Shown here: piece after piece, positions 34,163-45,999 of the stretch
Position numbering within the stretch: position 1 is the first letter of the stretch
Layout: each line of letters opens with the position of its first letter
Assembly: GCA_946811185.2 (NCBI GenBank)
Contig: OX328097.1
Span: 56,015,063-56,079,062 of the forward strand
DNA from: Hippopus hippopus
Taxonomy: Eukaryota > Mollusca > Bivalvia > Cardiida > Cardiidae
Length of the DNA: 64,000 nucleotides
Reading direction: 5' to 3'
Notes under the pieces: generated by a model
The model's database searches: none
What the model saw: only the letters and a program-made list of their open reading frames with translations
Told to the model about the DNA's origin: nothing
Translations under genes and position numbers: made by a program

Positions 34163-34375
34163 TTAACCCATATCCTGCTAACTAAGTGAAATGAAACTTC
34201 AAAGCCAATAGTAACAACCCAAATTTTGCTATATCAAAGGTAATTTTTTTGAGAGGAAAATGTCCTAATAGGACAGTGTAGATCAAAGACCAGACTGCAC
34301 GTTCTGTGCAGTCTGATCTTGATCTACATTGCCCGCAAAAGGTCAGTGAGTCGCGCTTAGCAGGCTATGGGTTAC
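34163..34375 (+). mobile_element. MITE-C copy
   Basis: TTAACCCATATCCTGCTAAC start and a right end GCGCTTAGCAGGCTATGGG. The centre holds GACTGCACGTTCTGTGCAGTC inside GATCAAAGACC and TGATCTTGATC. About 213 bp. Confidence 0.75.
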
Positions 34376-34911
34376 AATGAGTAAGGTAATAACATGCAAA
34401 TCATCTATATATGAGAAAGGGAAGCGCAAGAGAAAATAAAATGGCACTTTCTCATTGGGATAAGTAGCCTCTAAAGGTATTTATAGAAATTCGTCCCAGA
34501 TATTTGCAAAGTCTTGTGGGAATGCCGCATGAACAATAACACTCATCGATTAGGTCTGTGTCATCGTAGTCAAATACGTACGATGATATCATATCTGGTC
34601 AAATGAAAATAGGCGGAATTAACCGATTGCAAATCGTATTTCCTATTACCGTATTCAGACGCCAAAGTTTCACCATTTCCTGTATGTATATATTTCCACT
34701 TTCTTCACGCTTGCAAAGGAAATTTATTTAGTGGTATGTTTGTGTTTGTGTTTTACGCATTTTGATTTGGGGCAAAAAAATAGGAACCTTCAAAACAGAC
34801 CAAATAGTTACATCATGATACTGTTCTATAGAAAGTGATTGTTTAGATGGACACTATGGGCCTCCGTAGATTTTGATATCAAGTTAATTCTTCTCAGATA
34901 ACGTCTCGGCG

Positions 34912-35122
34912 TTAACCCTTGCAGCGCAATCGGCGAGAAACGGGCTGTTGCGGACGACATAGAGCAAGATCAGACTGAGCAGAACCTGTGGTCTGATCTG
35001 AGATCTACAAGTCTGCATGTTTAGTCGAGCCCATAAGATTGAGGTCTTTGTTAGTTGAAGCGGACTGTATTTTAAGTCGTTGAAAGAGATCGAGGTTATA
35101 TATTTGGCTTTGAAAGAGTTAA
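34912..35122 (+). mobile_element. MITE-D copy with TTAA at both ends
   Basis: TTAACCCTTGCAGCGCAATC to GGCTTTGAAAGAGTTAA, 211 bp. It has an off-centre GCAAGATCAGACTGAGCAG / GTGGTCTGATCTGAGATC hairpin and TATATATTTGGC near the right end. Confidence 0.75.
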
Positions 35123-36785
35123 CGACCTCTGCCTGGACAAATAGTTTTCATATATCGCTTAGATAGCTATCTTGAACAATCTGCCCTATAATCTTAACAG
35201 TAATAGAAATTCAGATAAGAACAACTAAACAGACCTAGTGTAAAAGTACAATGCAAGGTCACGTGACCAGATCTGCATAGAAAGCTGCAGTCTTGCAGAA
35301 AACATTCTGATTTTTTTTCTTGATCAGAATTTACTCCCTTTATTCAATAATCTGCAATTTACAGTGAAGATGTCAGTGAACATTGATATCAGGGAAAATA
35401 GTCGGGACTTGTCATTTCATTTTCCAACGGTGATGACGTTTAGATTTTTCTGGCCCTAGATCTATTTGGCAAAAAAGACTGGGCTATATAGATTTACATG
35501 TAATTTTACATTTAGATGACTCAGATACGCGCATAAATGAAAGCGGGGGAGGCGGGGCGAATAACTAGTAACTATTTTCTTAATATCAGCGTGCAAACCA
35601 GACTTCTCTGCACATTAAAACAGTGTATCTCTTTTGTCCGTGTACTTTTTATCTATGAGCACGTGCTGAATTTTCCCCCTAAACTTTGAACTGAATTACA
35701 TGTAGTTCAGAAAAAAATCTTAATAATTTGACAACCTTGCAAAGGTAACGTTATGAATATTCAAAAGTACTTGCGTTGAAGAGGGCTACTCAGATTTTTA
35801 TACTAAAGCAAAACTTCACAAATGAATCAAAACATCTAGAAATGAGAAAGAAAAGTATGTGTCTATAAAAAAAATCTTTTGAATGATATTTCTTTTATTA
35901 GATATGTAGCCTACCTTCTCAAAGTACTGTTAGATTTTGCGTCAGAATTTCGCAAAGGCTTGTTGTTCAAAATGTATTGTAAGCACTACTGTAGCGATAC
36001 AGTTTATATTAAGCATTGAGCAGGATTGTAAGGAAATCAGAGCGCTCAAAAGATGTAAGAGTTATTTGACAATGAACTTTGTTTTTCTCAGAATCTGTCT
36101 GCAAACTGATTTGGATAAGACTTAGCCTATATTTGACCCCTGTAGTCTTAATAATGTCTGCTTTCCCAACAGATGGTGCTTTTTTTCGGGCGAAAACAAA
36201 ACAAAAAAGCAGAATGTACCTACTAATCTTGAGGGTTTCAAAAAGAAATGCAACAACACTCGTTATTTGCCAAAAAAAAAAATAAAAAAAAAATAACTTC
36301 TTTGAATTTGGATATATCTTTTCACATGGAACCAAAGTAAAGCCAGACTGGTTACCAGTTTGTGATCACCTCGCAATGCAGGGTGAGTACATGTACATGG
36401 AGGACAGTGTACCAGTCTGCGTTAAGAGTGCGGGCCAGAACAAAAACTGCAGTCGATGGTAGGTATGATAGAGCAATCCATTTCCCCAGCAGTCCTTCCT
36501 GTGTAGTTATTTCGTCATAAAACTGTCACAGTAATTTTCAAATCAATTCGTGTCTGGTTCCATCACAAATTTACGGAGAAAAACACTCCCGATTTTTTTA
36601 CTAAACCAAAAAAGCCGTCCCTCCACACAGTGCTTTTTTTCTGTGCGTATTTTTTTGTTAGTAAACAATATCCGTACATGTATACTTGCAGTTTTGTTTT
36701 TTTTTTTAAGAAGAAAATGGTTTAATGGTAAAGATGTACAACAAAGACTTTGCAGGTAAAACGTTAACATAGTTATACTTGTATA
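35123..36785. other. upstream flank, nothing recognised
   Basis: AT-rich sequence with homopolymer runs (about 36180-36290). Short open frames have no supporting features. Confidence 0.4.
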
Positions 36786-37005
36786 TTAACTCTTTGTCAA
36801 GTGACGAAAATTTCAGACTTGTCCAAAACTGGCAGCGTTTGCAAACAACAAATTAGAGATGCCTCTTAAAGATGAGATTTGTCTATGAAAGTTTTCAAAA
36901 CATAGTGGGGAAAAGGAGAAAATGCTGGTTACCAACATTTTCTCCTTTTCTCCACAATGTTTTCAAAAGCCATGTTCTTCAAGGTCATTGCTTGTTAAGG
37001 GTTGA
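36786..37005 (+). mobile_element. MITE-A, near full-length
   Basis: TTAACTCTTTGTCAAGTGAC start, GAGAAAATGCTGGTTACCAA core, end GTTAAGGGTTGAA. Confidence 0.78.
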
Positions 37006-37555
37006 ATATTGAAATTCTTATTCTACAGCTTGTTATACTTAAATGATAACTATGTTCAATGTTGTTACATTTCTAATTTTCAATTTATCTCCTCAAATAG
37101 CAGCTAAGTTTGCTAAAAAGCACACATAAAAGAGTGCATATACTTATAAGCGAAAGTTAACTTCTGAATGCTCATTCTATTTATTTGTTTCATGGTCATG
37201 TCACGGACAGAGAGTTTTAGTAATAAAGATGAAAATTGTATTTTGCAATTTGAAAGCAGATAAAGAAGTTGCATATTTTTTGTTTTTATTGTTCGATAGA
37301 TTAAACTTTTGGTTGTTTTCCTTCACAAAATTTTTATTCTACCATTGAAGTCTTCAATACGTTCATGAATATGTTATTTTTATATTGGGGCTTTCCCTGA
37401 ATTGCTGAACATTTCCTTTTTTGAAAATTGAACAAATCAATCGTTTTGTCATATCATTTGCGTAGAAAACTATTTGCACTTTTACAAACACATTTTCTAC
37501 AATCTGATTGAAAGGTTGAACCAAAGACTTGATAAAGATAAATTAATACGCAAAT

Positions 37556-37587
37556 AAAATAAATACATAAATGAATGAATAAATGAA

Positions 37588-37634
<47 letters not shown>

Positions 37635-37680
37635 ATAGATAGATAGATAGATAAATAAATAAATAAATAAATAAATACAA
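37556..37680. repeat. AAAT/GATA microsatellite
   Basis: About 28 tetranucleotide units, mostly AAAT with a short GATA block at 37636-37651. A second AAAT tract is at about 38168-38231 and a third at about 39408-39427. Confidence 0.95.
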
Positions 37681-38167
37681 GCGAACGGAGGTAAATGACT
37701 TCGAAAACTTCGACTAAGAAAGTATATAATATCAGATCAATCCGGAATCTTAAACCTAAAAATAAGCATATGAATTAATAAATAAATGCACTAAATGTGA
37801 GACGGTGAAAATTGACAACTTTAGTATCCAGAAATTTCTAAAATGAATTTACAGTCATATCGATTTGTTAGGAAATTACAGTCGTTTGTAAGATACTTTG
37901 GTAGGTCACAGGTCTGGCCAGTTGATTATCACTACGGATACGGTGCAATATGGCACAAATGATTAACTTTTTCATTTTTTTTTTATATAAAAGTATTATG
38001 ATTCCGGTCATTATCCTCTTTATGGTTTTAGGAAAATGAACGGAAAATAAATAATGGAATGACCTTGTTTCAAATTTATTTACTTAAAAAAGATGAACAA
38101 ACAATAGAAGAAATAAATTCCTGAAAAGATTAGACTGCACACATGTAAATACAAATACAGTTGTAAT

Positions 38168-38190
38168 AGACAAATAAATGAATAAATGAG

Positions 38191-38229
<39 letters not shown>

Positions 38230-38231
38230 AA
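38168..38231. repeat. AAAT microsatellite
   Basis: An almost uninterrupted AAAT/AATA run of about 15 units. Confidence 0.95.
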
Positions 38232-38433
38232 GTAAGACATATGATTATAAAACGCATTGAACCTTAGAAAAATTGGTAGATGAATAACATGGATTACAAT
38301 GTGTGTATAAACAGAAGAAAATGGTATACATCTCTATACAGTAAAAAAAAAAAAGAAAATATGCATACTAAAACTGTAGAAAAATAACACCATTGATAGG
38401 AATTATCGTCCGATGATCTGTACATTCGTAGCG

Positions 38434-38612
38434 AATATGTACGTATTTTTGGTCAAGAAAAGCTGTCTTAAAATGTACTTATTTTTGGTCAAAAAACAGT
38501 GTCTTTAAATGTACTTATTTTTTGCCAAAAAACGTTGCCTTTAAATATATTTATTTTCGGTCAAGAAACAGTGTCTTTAAATGTACTTATTTTTGGTCAA
38601 GAAACGTTGTCT
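38434..38612. repeat. 36-bp minisatellite, five units
   Basis: TGTACTTATTTTTGGTCAAG recurs at 36-bp spacing (about 38438, 38474, 38510, 38546, 38582), each followed by AAACAGTGTCTTTAAA-like sequence. The units differ at a few positions. Confidence 0.85.
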
Positions 38613-38686
38613 TTATATTATTATTATCTTAATATCTTTATCAACAAAAGGCAAAAAATGTGAAGGGGGGGTTATTTTATTTACGT

Positions 38687-38897
38687 GAACCCTTGTCCTG
38701 CTGAATAAGATAAATAGATACCTTCAAGTCGGTAGAAAAACTCAAAGGTTGCTATTTCGCAGTTATTTTTAGAGGAGAAATATCTCCTTATCGGACAGTG
38801 TAGATCAAAGATCAGACTGCACGTTCTGTGCAGTCTGCTCTTGATCTATACTGTCCGCAAAAGGTCAGTAAATCGCACTTAGCAGCTAAAGGGTTAA
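38687..38897 (+). mobile_element. MITE-C copy
   Basis: GAACCCTTGTCCTGCTGAAT start, CAGACTGCACGTTCTGTGC core, AGCAGCTAAAGGGTTAA end. About 211 bp. Confidence 0.78.
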
Positions 38898-39510
38898 GAT
38901 TCATTCCAAGACCTTCAAATTAAGAGTGGACTATCGTAAACATTGTGTGCAACTGATCGTTAACCTAACGTGACCTTTCGGTTTATATTCTTGAAAGTGC
39001 TATTGTGCCATTTTTTTTTATTGAGCTTGCAGATATGAATGGTTGAGACCCTGACTTTGCTGGACACAGAATTCGAACCCTAAATGATCGGTAAAAAAAA
39101 CTATACTCTCTGGTATAAGACAAAATTCCCATGAAAGTGCATCGAGCATTGAATTTTTATACCTTTAAATGCTCGATGATATTTTTTATCATCAGATAAA
39201 TGTTAAAAAAAAAACCCAAAGCATTAACATGTACATGATTTAGATTATCAGGGAATCAATTGAAAATGGAGAATGCACGGATAGATAAATCAGTAAATGA
39301 AATAGGGAAATAAAAAAAAATGGTAAGAAAAATAATTGTAAAAGTAAATCTAAAAGATAAATAAAAATAATATCTACAAACATTAAAAGATCAATGAATA
39401 AATAAAATAAATAAATAAATAAATAAACTGTTACACAAGAGAAAAAAAAAAATGTTAGAACTGTATTCATGGTTGTGTTTACATGTATCTTTATACGTTC
39501 TTTGCCGGTA

Positions 39511-39960
39511 GGCCCGGTAGCGCAGTCGGTAGCATATAGGACATGAGAACAGGGGGCGCTGGTTCGAATCCCCAGCTCGGCCGATATCCCTCCAAGAATT
39601 GATGATAGTCATTATTACAGAATTCATTCCCTTAAACATATTTATTCAATATATTATTATATATATTTCCATGTATTGCATCAAGTACAAGGTGTTACGA
39701 AAAGGATTAAAACGGAAACATAAAAGATTATATAGTTCGTCTCCCTAAAAAACAGTCACTTTCTTTCTCACCGCTGATCATTGTTTCGACGATGATTATG
39801 AGGGAAAGCAGCCAGGGGCCTTGGAAGAGTATTGTGCAAAGTATTGGTAAAAAGAAACTGCAGGAAAGCATGGATAATTGAAGTGGCATAACTGAAATAG
39901 TGTTGAAAACTGCGTTAAGCACCGTAAAATCAGTCAATCAATCATACGTTCTTTTATATA
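39511..39960 (+). mobile_element. tRNA-derived SINE (family 1), plus strand, with inserted sequence
   Basis: The head GGCCCGGTAGCGCAGTCGG (A box) and GGTTCGAATCCCCAG (B box) is the best-preserved tRNA-like stretch of the window. The tail has TGTTGAAAACTGCGTTAAGC and CAGTCAATCAATC. About 140 bp of AT-rich sequence (roughly 39615-39750) separates body parts that are contiguous in the copy at 53059-53372. Confidence 0.8.
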
Positions 39961-40137
39961 AAGCTCATTTGATTTTTTACAATTTTATACAATAAGTACA
40001 TCATATGCACAGAAAAGAGAATATGCATAAATTTACGAATTTTACTCATACCGTTATTTCATTTTTGGGAATCAAGAAATAAAATACTTAGGGAGCCTTT
40101 CATAGAGACACAGTAATTCGTGTGAAGAATCTGTTCA

Positions 40138-40290
40138 AGTTCATTTTTCCCCGCAGTTTGCGTCTTGTAGCAGACCACATCGGAAAACATTAAGACAAAA
40201 AGAGAAATTGCTCGTGACGAGCAATTTCTCTCTTTGCCTCGATGATTAAATCGTTTTTGGAGATCAAACCTTATTTCACGTAGGTTATCC
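40138..40290. repeat. MITE-A variant hairpin
   Basis: GAGAAATTGCTCGTGACGAGC then AATTTCTCTC, flanked by worn arms. It shares the hairpin tip with the remnant at about 8120. Confidence 0.5.
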
Positions 40291-40777
40291 ATATTTTACA
40301 AGGAAGTTTGGAAAATCGTCTCGTGGCTGCACATTTGTTTCAGCAAATTTATTTCATGAGGTAATGAATAAATTCCTTGGACCCAATCGGCAACTTTCAG
40401 TACTTTTGCAAACAATGTAGATTAATATTAGAGTGTCTACTGAAGCCATTGTTTTTGCTAACGGCATTGAAAGGGCCAACAAAAATTATATACATCATAC
40501 ATGTACTTTAACTTCGAGAAAAAAAAAGTAAAAAAGTAGTTTTGATGCCCCATTATGGAGACACAATGAACCGAAGCGTTAACTGATGCCGAATTCACGT
40601 TGATCTCTTTTATGTCGAAGATGGCATTAGTTCTTTTGCAAACGATGTAGGTTAATATTAGAATGTGCAATCTGATCTTGCATGTGCAGTTATCAATAAA
40701 AAATATCTTACTACTATCATACTCAGAAAAAAAATTTACGAATCCCATTTAGATTAGGTAAACTGTAATAATTCACA

Positions 40778-41345
40778 CAACAAGAGCACCGCATGGGGGC
40801 GCCAACGTTCAGCTCCAAGTCCTTTCTAGTGAAATTTCCAAAAGGGCATAACTGTATCATAAATATGTTGAGATTTACCGATCCTTTTGGCATTGGTTCC
40901 CGTTTTGATAGAAAACCAGTAGCCTAAGTTTGAAGTAAATATTTTCGGTAATAACAAGTTATGAGGAAATGTCAAAGTTCTTGAACGTAGAGCTATGACA
41001 GTACCTTTTCTTAACCGTTAACCAAATGACACTGTTTCGGAATTGCAAAAATCAAAAGCATTTGCAGACAACAGAATAGATTCGGTCCAGATCAAGAAAA
41101 TTGCCTTTTTTGCCTGAAAGGATGGAAAACTATATTTGCAAAGGAGAAAATGCTAGTTACCACCATTTTTCTCCTTTTTCCTTCATGATTTGAAAAGCAT
41201 TTTTGTTTCGGTTCGTTAACTGCCTGTGGGAGCCATAGCTCGGCGATGAGCTTATTTCAAGGGAAAATTCTTCGGTGAACAAGGGGCATAACTGTGTCAA
41301 AAAATGTTTCAAGGTTTACCTCCCCTTCTGGTATCGGTCCTCCTT
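40778..41345 (+). repeat. Pearl-like fragment and MITE-A remnant
   Basis: AACAAGAGCACCGCATGGG start, then AAAGGGCATAACTGTATC unit (40845-41005), a MITE-A copy (about 41014-41222, GAGAAAATGCTAGTTACC) and another GGGGCATAACTGTGTC unit from about 41278. The MITE-A probably interrupts the Pearl-like unit array. Confidence 0.6.
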
Positions 41346-41349
41346 TCTC

Positions 41350-41490
41350 CCAGCAACCAGCATTTTCTCCTATCCCCACTATGTTTCTGTCCTTTCAAAG
41401 ACAAATTCCATCATGTAGACCACATTTGATTTGTCGTCTGTAAATACTTTCAACTTGGAGAAGTCGCAAATTTTGTCGTGTGGTAAAGAA
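41350..41490 (+). repeat. MITE-A right half
   Basis: AACCAGCATTTTCTCC through TTTTGTCGTGTGGTAAAG. Confidence 0.65.
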
Positions 41491-41594
41491 TCAAGGAAGC
41501 GATTAACAGATTATTGCCAAATATCTATAGAGAGAACGACAATGATTAATTCAGTTGAAACAAGAAATATCTTTGAAAAAATAGACGAGGTAAA

Positions 41595-41735
41595 TTTGCT
41601 AGCAATTAGGCAGGGGCCCTTAGAATAAACATGTCTATATTTTTGACCAATAACAAATTTCTATTTATTCATTTATTATCAGTTCCAAAAAGTAGGTCAA
41701 AAGCAAGCACATTTAGCTACGCTGGAGAAAAAAGT
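41595..41735 (+). repeat. unclassified repeat shared with 62305-62440
   Basis: GGCAGGGGCCC, GAATAAACATG, CATTTATTCATT-type and AAGTAGGTCAAAA match the 62.3-kb region in order over about 130 bp. The family is unknown to me. Confidence 0.55.
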
Positions 41736-42036
41736 TATTGGTGCTTGTATCCAAGCTATCTTGCTTGAACTTCCAATGTTAGTCTTTTTATTAACTGACG
41801 GAAAATACCAATTGTATATTCTATATTTAAATAGTGTTTTATTTTTTTTTACGATAATTCTCCTTACAAGTTTGAACCATAGAGCTTTGGGAAATATTCA
41901 CCAGCCATTCAAAATATTTCTGCAACTCCAACAACTATTACTACTAATGCTTGAACTACTACTACCACTACTACTAGTTGTAGTAGATAATACTTAAAAA
42001 GATATCTACATCTTGTTTTCATTATGGTTAAAACCC

Positions 42037-42038
<2 letters not shown>

Positions 42039-42119
<81 letters not shown>

Positions 42120-42153
42120 CAACAAACAGGCAGGCAGACAGACAGACAGACAG
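42039..42153. repeat. GA and CAGA microsatellites
   Basis: A long GA run with one TG interruption (42039-42117), then GGCAG and CAGA repeats to 42153. Confidence 0.95.
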
Positions 42154-42348
42154 ATGAGGGATCGATGAAATAGAAAAATAATAAATGTGTCAATCAAAAA
42201 CAAGATTGACACAAAACCGTGTACATATAATCGTATATGGGATATTGACTAATGATAAACATTATTATGAATTTTATTCAAATATTATCTAGATCTACAT
42301 GTATATGGCTGAGGCAGAAACGACTTAGCCATTCAGATATCCCGAGTC

Positions 42349-42536
42349 CGTATTCACCAACCATTCTTAGAACATTCTCAGTCTAATTCTCCAAGTTTTT
42401 CCAAACTTGTAAGTAAACAAGTTCTGATTGGCTGAACCATTTGATTTGGCCAATTAGAAGTTGTGTTACTTTCGAAGTTAGAAAATTATGGAGAATAAGA
42501 CCAAGAATGTTCTTAAGAATTGTTGGTGAATACGGG
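42349..42536. mobile_element. ~188-bp palindromic element (MITE-E)
   Basis: CGTATTCACCAACCATTCTT pairs with AAGAATTGTTGGTGAATACG and inner TTCTGATTGGCTGAACC pairs with TGGCCAATTAGAAG. The second copy is at 57122-57308 with the same structure. Confidence 0.82.
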
Positions 42537-43017
42537 CCCGGTTAGTCTCGGAATGTAAACTACAGCGATACTAAGAATTGTTGGCGGGAACGGCCCTCTG
42601 ATGATCAATAGCATAGTCCGCATTTCATCGCGTCCCATGGTAATACGTGTTTTCATTCTCGCTGCAGCGTCGAGCACGTATGCTTTCCTCTCTATTTCAA
42701 TTCTTAAAAATAACTTCGGAGAAACCGCATTTATTTAGACACCAATGAAATGATACATCAGCCACAATTTCAATAGAGCAGGGTTCTCCTAGAAATTTTT
42801 TGAGACGGTTTTTTTTTTTTTACAGTCAAATGACCATAAAATACTTAAAATATTACCCTTGTCAAAAATACGTCGCAGGTGCCTTTAGACGAATTTTAAC
42901 CGAAAAATATTCCTCCACTGTTTCAGAACAAGAAAAAATGAATAGATGTACAAATAATCAAATGCGCCCTATCTCACTCTGTCCACTCCTCCCTGCCCCG
43001 TCCTCCCTCCCGCTGTC

Positions 43018-43052
43018 TCCCCTCTGTCTGTCTGTCTGTCTGTCTGTCTGTG
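43018..43052. repeat. CTGT microsatellite
   Basis: Repeated CTGT units following a C/T-rich stretch. A C homopolymer run of about 18 lies at 43550-43567. Confidence 0.9.
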
Positions 43053-43199
43053 TCTCAAAAACTTACATCATATTAGATTATGTGTAAGCAAAGAACACCT
43101 ATGGACGCCCTTGTGGATGTACAGATAAAAATCACACTGCACAGACTTTGCAGGCTGATCTTGATTAAAAAAAAAAACTATATTCTATTGTGATGTTTG

Positions 43200-43352
43200 A
43201 TCTGAATCTTTACTAAACAAAACAATTCAAAAACTTGTTTAGTTTGAGAGCATTTGCAGGCGGCAAATCAATTTTGACTTATTTTTGAGATTTATCTTGA
43301 AATGGTTGAAAACATTGTTGGAATAGTAGAAATTGCTGGTTACTGGTAACAC
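43200..43352 (+). repeat. MITE-A left half
   Basis: GAGAGCATTTGCAGGCGGC, GAAAACATTGTTGGAATAG and AAATTGCTGGTTACTGG, then the sequence leaves the family. Confidence 0.6.
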
Positions 43353-43354
43353 GT

Positions 43355-43535
43355 CAATAGCTCATTTATTCATGTGTGTACTGGGTTTACCAGTATTAGG
43401 CTAGGGCTCCGAAATGTCTTATCTAAAGACACTCCCTTGAAAAACTCAGCGCCCCGAGTAAGGATCAAGCCTCAAGCCTAGGAACCTCCGGGTTACGAAT
43501 CTTACACCTTCACTACTGAGCCAGGAAGCCACCAA
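43355..43535 (-). mobile_element. tRNA-derived SINE (family 2)
   Basis: On the minus strand: GGCTCAGTAGTGAAGGTG head, GTTTTTCAAGGGAGTGTC body, GAGCCCTAGCCTAATACTGG and ACACATGAATAAATGAGC toward the tail. Confidence 0.6.
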
Positions 43536-43807
43536 CCCACCCACATCAAACCCCCCCCCCCCCCCCACGACAAGGGGAAAGGTCAAATAATGAATTTTGC
43601 ACTCGATGTGCCTGTTTCTTCAAATTTTATTTTAGGATCATGTCACCTGACCCTAGAACTCTCAAAGTTCTACACTATACTGTATGATATCAGTTACTAA
43701 CAGCAATATAAAGTTGGGCTTTGATGTAATACCCTACCCCCTTAAACCACACAGATGTTGGAAATTTAAGTTCACTTTAATTCTGAGAACTTCCCGTTAT
43801 TTAATTG

Positions 43808-44290
43808 AGTATTAACCCTTTACCAAACAAATCTTGTTTTTTTTTTTACAACCTGCAGATTAAAGCTTTTCAACAGCCATATTGGAATAGAAGCAAGGTC
43901 AAGGTAAACAGCATCGTTTCCTTTGCCAGCAATGTTTTCTACCTTTTCAAAGACAGATCTCATTATTTAACCCTTTACCAAACAACCTCTGGTTTTTAAG
44001 ACCCAGAGAAAGAAGCCTTCTGAAAACATTGTGGGAAAAGGAGAAAATGCTGGTAACCAGCATTTTCTCCGTTTCCCACAATGTTTTCTACTCTTCTAAA
44101 GTCAAGTTTCAATTTTTGAGTCACGTTTATTTTGTCGTCTGCAAATGCTTTCAATTTGGAAAAGTCTAAAATTTTGTCGTTTGGTAAAGAGTTAAGCCAC
44201 ATACATTTTGTCGTTAGCAAATGCTTTCAGTTTGGATATGTTTAACATTTTGCATTCCGGAAATGTATTGAAATGATTTCTAGTTCAAGC
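43808..44290 (+). mobile_element. full MITE-A (43967-44195) inserted in an older MITE-A
   Basis: The outer copy starts TTAACCCTTTACCAAACAAA at about 43813, reaches GACAGATCTCATTATT, and resumes after the insertion with GCCACATACATTTTGTCG and AGCAAATGCTTTCAG. The inner copy is bounded by TTAA at 43967-43970 and 44192-44195 and is clean: GAGAAAATGCTGGTAACC core and TTTGGTAAAGAG end. Confidence 0.88.
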
Positions 44291-44325
44291 CCGTATTACC
44301 CCATGAAATGAATATATATATATAT

Positions 44326-44590
44326 GAGCCATTCTCTGTGAAAAGGAGGCTTAATACATCTGCAAAAAAGGTGTCGACCTAGGTAAGCCTGAGCAGTCCG
44401 CGCAGGCTGACCTGGGCCGAAACCTTGAGCTATTGGTCAATTTTCTGCTTGTCCAAGGATCACTCTACCTCGTGTTTCAGTTGGTTGTCAGACAAAATGA
44501 TTTTTTATGGATCTGTAATTATGTGATGCTTTGCTTGGTATCATGCATCACGGAAGATTCATTAAGCCCCCTTTTGCAATAGCATGGCTC
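44326..44590 (+). mobile_element. MITE-B, complete copy
   Basis: GAGCCATTCTCTGTGAAAAG to TAGCATGGCTC, with a GAGCAGTCCGCGCAGGCTG hairpin. It abuts an AT dinucleotide run (44306-44324). Confidence 0.85.
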
Positions 44591-44651
44591 ATTTATACCG
44601 TCGACGGCTTTGAACATATTCATGTAAAATGCACTTCGACACTAACTATCG

Positions 44652-44820
44652 GGGTTAAACCCTTTACCTAAAATTCCCAAGTTATAACGTGCCTGAGATA
44701 ATATTGTGGTAACCAGCATTTTCGCATTTTCTCCTTTTCCCACAATGTTTTCTACTTTAACACTGACAAATTCAATCATCTAAGCTAAATTTCAATTGTC
44801 GTTTGCACCTACCATGGTTT
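44652..44820 (+). repeat. MITE-A, degraded
   Basis: TTAAACCCTTTACCTAAAAT start, GTAACCAGCATTTTCGC and CCACAATGTTTTCTAC. Confidence 0.6.
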
Positions 44821-45011
44821 AGAACTAACATATAAATAAATTTAGAAATTTTGTGCATCATAAAAAATGTCTGTTCTGATCACTTTCTTTTTGTCAGAAA
44901 AAAATCTCGATCTGAGCATTTTTTCTTCTTTTTTGCCAGAATTTTCCTCTCTCAAAGCGGTCTCATGCACAGAAAATAAGGTCGTTTGTAGGGGGTAAAT
45001 TGCATATTCAA

Positions 45012-45497
45012 CGCTATAAATCTTTGTAGGTTTACTCCTTACCAAACTACAGAGTTTTGGACGTATCCAAATCAAAAGCATTTGGGCCACGCTCTGGCAA
45101 AGGGGGGCTTGATGCATCTCCGTGATGCATCATACCATGCAGGTTATCACATGACTTTGGAGCCATTAGATCCATTTTCTCTGACAAATGACTGAATCCT
45201 AAGTTAGAATGGTCCTTGGACATACAGAAAATTGACCGATAGCGAAAAGTTTCGGCCCAGGTCAGCCTGCGCGGACTGCGCAGGATGGCCTGGGCCGAAA
45301 CTTTTCGCAGATGCATTAAGACCCCTTTTCACAGAGCGTGGCTCATTTGCATACGACATATAAAATGCTGATGAAACGGTGGAAATTTGTATTTGGAATA
45401 GAAGAAAACATTGTGGTAAAAGGAGAACATGCTGTTTATACCTTACAAACATTTTTCCTTTCCCCACATTGTTTGCAAAAGCCATCATCTCAGGAAT
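45012..45497 (+). repeat. old MITE-A split by a MITE-B
   Basis: The left arm (TTACTCCTTACCAAACTACA, AAATCAAAAGCATTTG) and the right part (CATTTGCATACGACATA, AACATTGTGGTAAAAGGAG) are parts of one copy. The consensus between them would read AGCATTTGCAGACGACA, so the break point can be placed exactly. Confidence 0.8.
45085..45343 (-). mobile_element. MITE-B, complete, with CATTTG duplication
   Basis: 259 bp with inverted ends (GGCCACGCTCTGG and CAGAGCGTGGCT). CATTTG repeats at 45079-45084 and 45344-45349. The hairpin GGTCAGCCTGCGCGGACTGC lies toward the right end. Confidence 0.88.
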
Positions 45498-45712
45498 CAA
45501 TTACTGCTAAATAGATTAAATGGAAACTTCCAGCCAATAGTTAAAAAAAAGAAATCCAAATACATGTATAGCTATTTCAAAATTCTTTTCGCTGAAAACT
45601 TTACCGAATCAAACAATGTACGTCTAAGATCAGACTTGAAGTTCTGTACAGTCTTTTCTTGATTTATACGGAATGCGAAAGAGCATGGAGTTTCGCTAAG
45701 TCTATGGGTTAA
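45498..45712 (+). repeat. MITE-C, diverged
   Basis: A worn core (CTAAGATCAGACTTGAAG, GTACAGTCTTTTCTTGAT) and right end TCTATGGGTTAA. Confidence 0.6.
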
Positions 45713-45999
45713 GTCTCAACTGCTTGAATTAGTGATCGAAAATTAGTAAAATAAACCAGACGGGATCAAGGTTTATTCAGCATCTTCACAAGTTCCGGTT
45801 GGATTAAGTTTGTAATATTTTGGACGCACAGTCAAGTGGCCATGAGTAGTGTTTTTTTTTTAAACCCATAGAGGGAGCTTTCAGGTAAGTAAAAACAGGT
45901 CCAAAATTGAAACTTTAAGGCAAAATGATTGTCACAATATCGCCGCACATATCGAACAGTGTAGATCAAGATCAGAAAGCTCGGAACATGTGGTCAAAA

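Noticed and set aside
39511..39583. Possible functional tRNA gene
   Set aside because: The A and B boxes are good, but the cloverleaf stems do not pair fully, and a SINE body and tail follow.
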